Assembly (NCBI RefSeq): GCF_000164135.1
Contig: NZ_GG770553.1
Span: forward strand, 1,004,747 to 1,047,116
DNA length: 42,370 nucleotides
Direction of reading: 5' to 3'
From: Mycobacterium parascrofulaceum ATCC BAA-614
GTDB lineage: Bacteria; Actinomycetota; Actinomycetes; Mycobacteriales; Mycobacteriaceae
Below the pieces are notes generated by a model that was not told the origin of the DNA, searched no databases, and saw only the letters and a list, made by a program, of their open reading frames with translations. The translations under genes were made by a program, and so were the position numbers. Of this stretch, positions 40,155 to 42,370 are shown piece by piece. Numbering within the stretch: position 1 is the first letter of the stretch; each line of letters begins with the position of its first letter.

Positions 40155-41801
40155 ATGAGTAAAGCCGCCGAGCTGATGGTCAAGTGCCTGGAAAACGAAG
40201 GCGTTTCCGTGGTCTTCGGCCTGCCGGGGGAGGAGAACATCCGCTTCGTGCAGGCGCTGGCGTCGTCGGGCATCCGGTATGTGCTGACCCGGCACGAGCA
40301 GGGCGCGGCCTTCATGGCCGAGATGTACGGGCGGGTCACCGGGCGTGCGGCCGTGGTGTCGAGCACGCTGGGGCCCGGCGCGATCAACATGCAACTCGGG
40401 GTGGCCGACGCCACCACGAACAGCACTCCGTTGGTCGCGATCTCCGCGCAGGTGGGTCACGACCGGGAGTTCAAGGAGTCGCACCAGTACGTCGACCTGG
40501 TGTCGATGTTCGCGCCCATCACCCGGTGGGCCGCCGGGGTGCCGACCGCGCGCGCCATCCCCGAGATGTTCCGCAAGGCGTTCAAGGTCGCCGAGACCGA
40601 ACGCCCGGCGGCCGTCTACCTGGCCGTCCCCGAGCACATCGACGCCGACGAGACCGACTATGACCTGACGCCGTTGCCGCGCAACGTCGTCCGCCCCGAC
40701 GCGCCGGCGCCCGGCCAGGTGGAGCGCGCGGTCGACATCCTGCGCAACGCGAAGCGGCCGGTGGTGCTGGCCGGGCACGGCGCCGCCCGCGGCAACGCCA
40801 CCGCGGCCCTGGTCCGCTTCTCCGACCAGTTCGGCATCCCGGTGGCCAACACCTTCCACGGCAAGGGCGTGATGCCCGACGACCACGCCAACAGCATCGG
40901 CACCCTGGGGTTCATGCAGCACGACTACGTCAACTTCGGCTTCGACAACGCCGACGTGGTCATCGCCGTGGGCTACGAACTGCAGGAGTTCGACCCCGTC
41001 CGGATCAACCCGCAGGCCGACAAGAAGATCATCCACATCCACCGGTTCCCGGCCGAGGTCGACGCGCACTATTCGGTCGACGTCGGGATCATCGGCGACA
41101 TCAGCTCCTCGTTGGATGCGTTGACCGACGGCCTCAACGGGCACGCCTACGAGGCCGATCCCGAAGTTCCCGGCCATGGCCTGCTCGCCGAGGAATTCAC
41201 ACGCGGGCAACAGGATTCGCGCTACCCGCTGGCCCCCGCGCGGGTGGTGGCCGATACCCGCGCCGCGCTGGGCCGCAGCGACGTCGTCCTGGTCGACACC
41301 GGCGCCACCAAGATGTGGATGGCGCGGCTCTATCCGACGTATGAGTGCAACACCTGCCTGGTGTCGAATGGCTTGTCCACCATGGGTTTTGCGTTGCCCG
41401 GCGCGCTCGGTGTCAAGCTGGCGCGGCCGGATTCGAAGGTGCTGGCCGTTGTCGGTGACGGCGCGTTCCTGATGAACTCCCAGGAAATCGAGACGGCCGT
41501 CCGCGAGCGGATACCACTGGTCGTGCTCATCTGGGAGGACGGCGGATACGGCCTCATCGAGTGGAAAATGGACCTCGAGCTCGGCGCGCACTATTACGTG
41601 AAGTTCGGCAACCCGGACGTGGTGACCTACGCGGAAGGCTTTGGTGCCAAGGGGTATCGGATCAACAGCGCGGACGAACTGTTGCCGACGCTGCGGGCCG
41701 CTCTCGACGATGACGGCGTGTCGGTGATCTCCTGCCCCGTCGACTACTCGGAGAACCTGCGGTTGACCGATCGGCTCGGCGAGCTGGACGAGACGCTGTA
41801 G
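40155..41801 (+). CDS. Acetolactate-synthase-like TPP enzyme, candidate 2-oxoglutarate decarboxylase
   Basis: 548 aa from ATG 40155 with AGGGAGG 7 nt upstream. Thiamine-diphosphate enzyme with three domains. The N-terminal Pyr domain has FGLPGEENIRFV near residue 21, the cofactor-activating glutamate in RHEQGAAFMAEMYGR (near 47), and STLGPGAINM; the central domain has VLAGHGAARG; the PP domain has GDGAFLMNSQEIETA near 436 and then IWEDGGYGLIEWK near 458. Annotation pipelines would call it acetolactate synthase (AlsS-like). The cyanobacterial 2-oxoglutarate decarboxylase, also first annotated as acetolactate synthase and encoded beside an SSADH gene, is similar in style as I remember it. Divergence from gabD1 supports that alternative. 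No regulatory-subunit gene (ilvH/N) is near. A weak -10, TATCGT, is at 40129-40134. Confidence 0.88.
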   Translation: MSKAAELMVKCLENEGVSVVFGLPGEENIRFVQALASSGIRYVLTRHEQGAAFMAEMYGRVTGRAAVVSSTLGPGAINMQLGVADATTNSTPLVAISAQVGHDREFKESHQYVDLVSMFAPITRWAAGVPTARAIPEMFRKAFKVAETERPAAVYLAVPEHIDADETDYDLTPLPRNVVRPDAPAPGQVERAVDILRNAKRPVVLAGHGAARGNATAALVRFSDQFGIPVANTFHGKGVMPDDHANSIGTLGFMQHDYVNFGFDNADVVIAVGYELQEFDPVRINPQADKKIIHIHRFPAEVDAHYSVDVGIIGDISSSLDALTDGLNGHAYEADPEVPGHGLLAEEFTRGQQDSRYPLAPARVVADTRAALGRSDVVLVDTGATKMWMARLYPTYECNTCLVSNGLSTMGFALPGALGVKLARPDSKVLAVVGDGAFLMNSQEIETAVRERIPLVVLIWEDGGYGLIEWKMDLELGAHYYVKFGNPDVVTYAEGFGAKGYRINSADELLPTLRAALDDDGVSVISCPVDYSENLRLTDRLGELDETL

Positions 41802-41802
41802 C

Positions 41803-42174
41803 TCACGGGCACATCCAGGCCAGGGGCGGGCAGACGCCGGTGTTGGGCGGCAGCCGCAGTCCGGGTGGCTGGCCCTGGACGATCAGCGCGGGCAGGCCCG
41901 AGTCGGGCGCGAAGTAGTAGGTATGGCAGACGTTGGGGTCCCAGTCCGGCATCCGCCGCATCTGGCCAACGTTCGGGCACCACATCTGGCTGCAGATGTG
42001 CGAGGTGTAGCAGCCCGGGGGTCCCTCGGGCGGGCCGCATTCCGGCGGCTGGTGGGCGCCATTGTTGGTTGAGCAGGCGGCGTTGGCGGTGCCCGCGCCC
42101 AGCATCAGATCCGCCGTCCACAGCGAGCCGGACAGGGCCAGCGCCGTGGCCAGCCCCGCGAGTGCTGGTCTCAT
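41803..42174 (-). CDS. Secreted cysteine-rich protein
   Basis: 123 aa from ATG 42174 with GAAGGAG upstream. A Sec signal peptide covers residues 1-32: basic start, hydrophobic core LAGLATALALSG, cleavage after TANA. The mature ~90 residues hold eight cysteines (first at 34, last in the C-terminal WMCP), enough for four disulfides, with a proline- and glycine-rich first part and NVCHTYYFAPDSG in the middle. No lipobox at the cleavage site and no domain I recognise. It converges on the TPP enzyme gene with one base between the stops. Probably an exported structural or binding protein of the envelope. Confidence 0.85.
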   Translation of the reverse strand: MRPALAGLATALALSGSLWTADLMLGAGTANAACSTNNGAHQPPECGPPEGPPGCYTSHICSQMWCPNVGQMRRMPDWDPNVCHTYYFAPDSGLPALIVQGQPPGLRLPPNTGVCPPLAWMCP

Positions 42175-42370
42175 CTTCGGCTCCTTCGTTGGCCTCGCAA
42201 TTCTCTCTCCTGCCCTTCCAGCGGCACAGATAATCGTCGAAACTTTTTGCGCGAGTGTGAATCTGTGGCGATTTTTGGGGGCGTTTCTGAGTTCCTAACG
42301 AGAGTCAAGCGGCTTCGGTGGAGTTAAGCGACTTCGGTGGGTTTTATTTTGGGATGGACGGGCCGGTGAG
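42175..42370. other. Non-coding right edge
   Basis: 196 bp without a supported gene. It holds the ribosome site of the secreted-protein gene, an AT-rich stretch around 42236-42280 that may carry its promoter, and a short direct repeat near the end. A gene could begin just beyond the window. Confidence 0.5.
42307..42340. repeat. Short direct repeat AAGCGRCTTCGGTGG
   Basis: 42307-42321 and 42326-42340 agree in 14 of 15 bases with a 19-bp period. The spacing is close to two DNA turns, as for paired activator sites, but it could also be chance or part of a larger repeat cut by the window edge. Confidence 0.5.

Noticed and set aside
40128..41591. A 487-codon minus-strand frame opposite the TPP enzyme
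   Set aside because: It lacks any motif and lies wholly within a conserved enzyme gene; GC skew of codon positions explains the absence of stops.
1..42370. Search for tRNA, rRNA, CRISPR arrays, transposases, integrases and phage genes
   Set aside because: No sequence with the needed features was seen; the accessory genes carry no visible mobile-element boundaries.

Overview
The window is high-GC actinobacterial DNA from a Mycobacterium, most likely a slow grower of the M. avium-complex type (the species is inferred, not proven). The backbone follows, gene for gene, the M. tuberculosis segment Rv0209 to Rv0234c as I recall it: Rv0209-Rv0210, pckA, fadD4, fadE3, Rv0216, lipW, lipC, Rv0221, echA1, Rv0223c, Rv0224c, Rv0225, Rv0226c, Rv0227c, Rv0228, php, fadE4, Rv0232, nrdB (R2lox) and gabD1. 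All family calls come from reading motifs and from remembered homologues; no database search was run.

Region by region. (1) 1-4.5 kb: two dynamin-like GTPase-related proteins, the first cut by the window edge, then PEP carboxykinase and a strong hairpin. (2) 4.6-7.3 kb: a lower-GC gene for an adenylate cyclase fused to a STAND ATPase, where M. tuberculosis has nadR and Rv0213c. (3) 7.3-15.1 kb: an acyl-CoA catabolic block (FadD4 ligase, crotonase with an extra N-terminal domain, FadE3, Rv0216 hydratase-like protein, a CoA-transferase with permuted motif order, an amidohydrolase), interrupted by a small CD225/dispanin membrane protein. (4) 15.1-21.5 kb: lipases and hydrolases, an orphan methyltransferase, a WS/DGAT acyltransferase and EchA1. 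(5) 21.6-24.4 kb: an accessory cassette with an acyl-CoA ligase, a translationally coupled small protein that looks like a degenerate tandem desulforedoxin, a convergent TetR regulator, and a 43-codon ORF in front of it whose promoter carries a 16-bp palindrome with a second copy 129 bp away. (6) 24.5-32.5 kb: a KstR-box-associated aldehyde dehydrogenase, then the conserved cell-envelope cluster (methyltransferase, GT4 glycosyltransferase, polytopic protein, PgfA/DUF3068 protein, acyltransferase-3). (7) 32.6-36.8 kb: an acyl-CoA ligase overlapping the lactonase gene php, with fadE4 divergent. (8) 36.9-42.4 kb: an autoregulated TetR-R2lox operon, gabD1 divergent from an acetolactate-synthase-like TPP enzyme (a possible 2-oxoglutarate decarboxylase/SSADH pair), and a secreted cysteine-rich protein.

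The overall theme is fatty-acid, lipid, sterol and lactone metabolism plus envelope assembly. Several divergent promoters place a TAnnnT-type -10 box 6-8 nt before the start codon, which predicts leaderless mRNAs. No tRNA, rRNA, CRISPR array, transposase or phage gene was seen.
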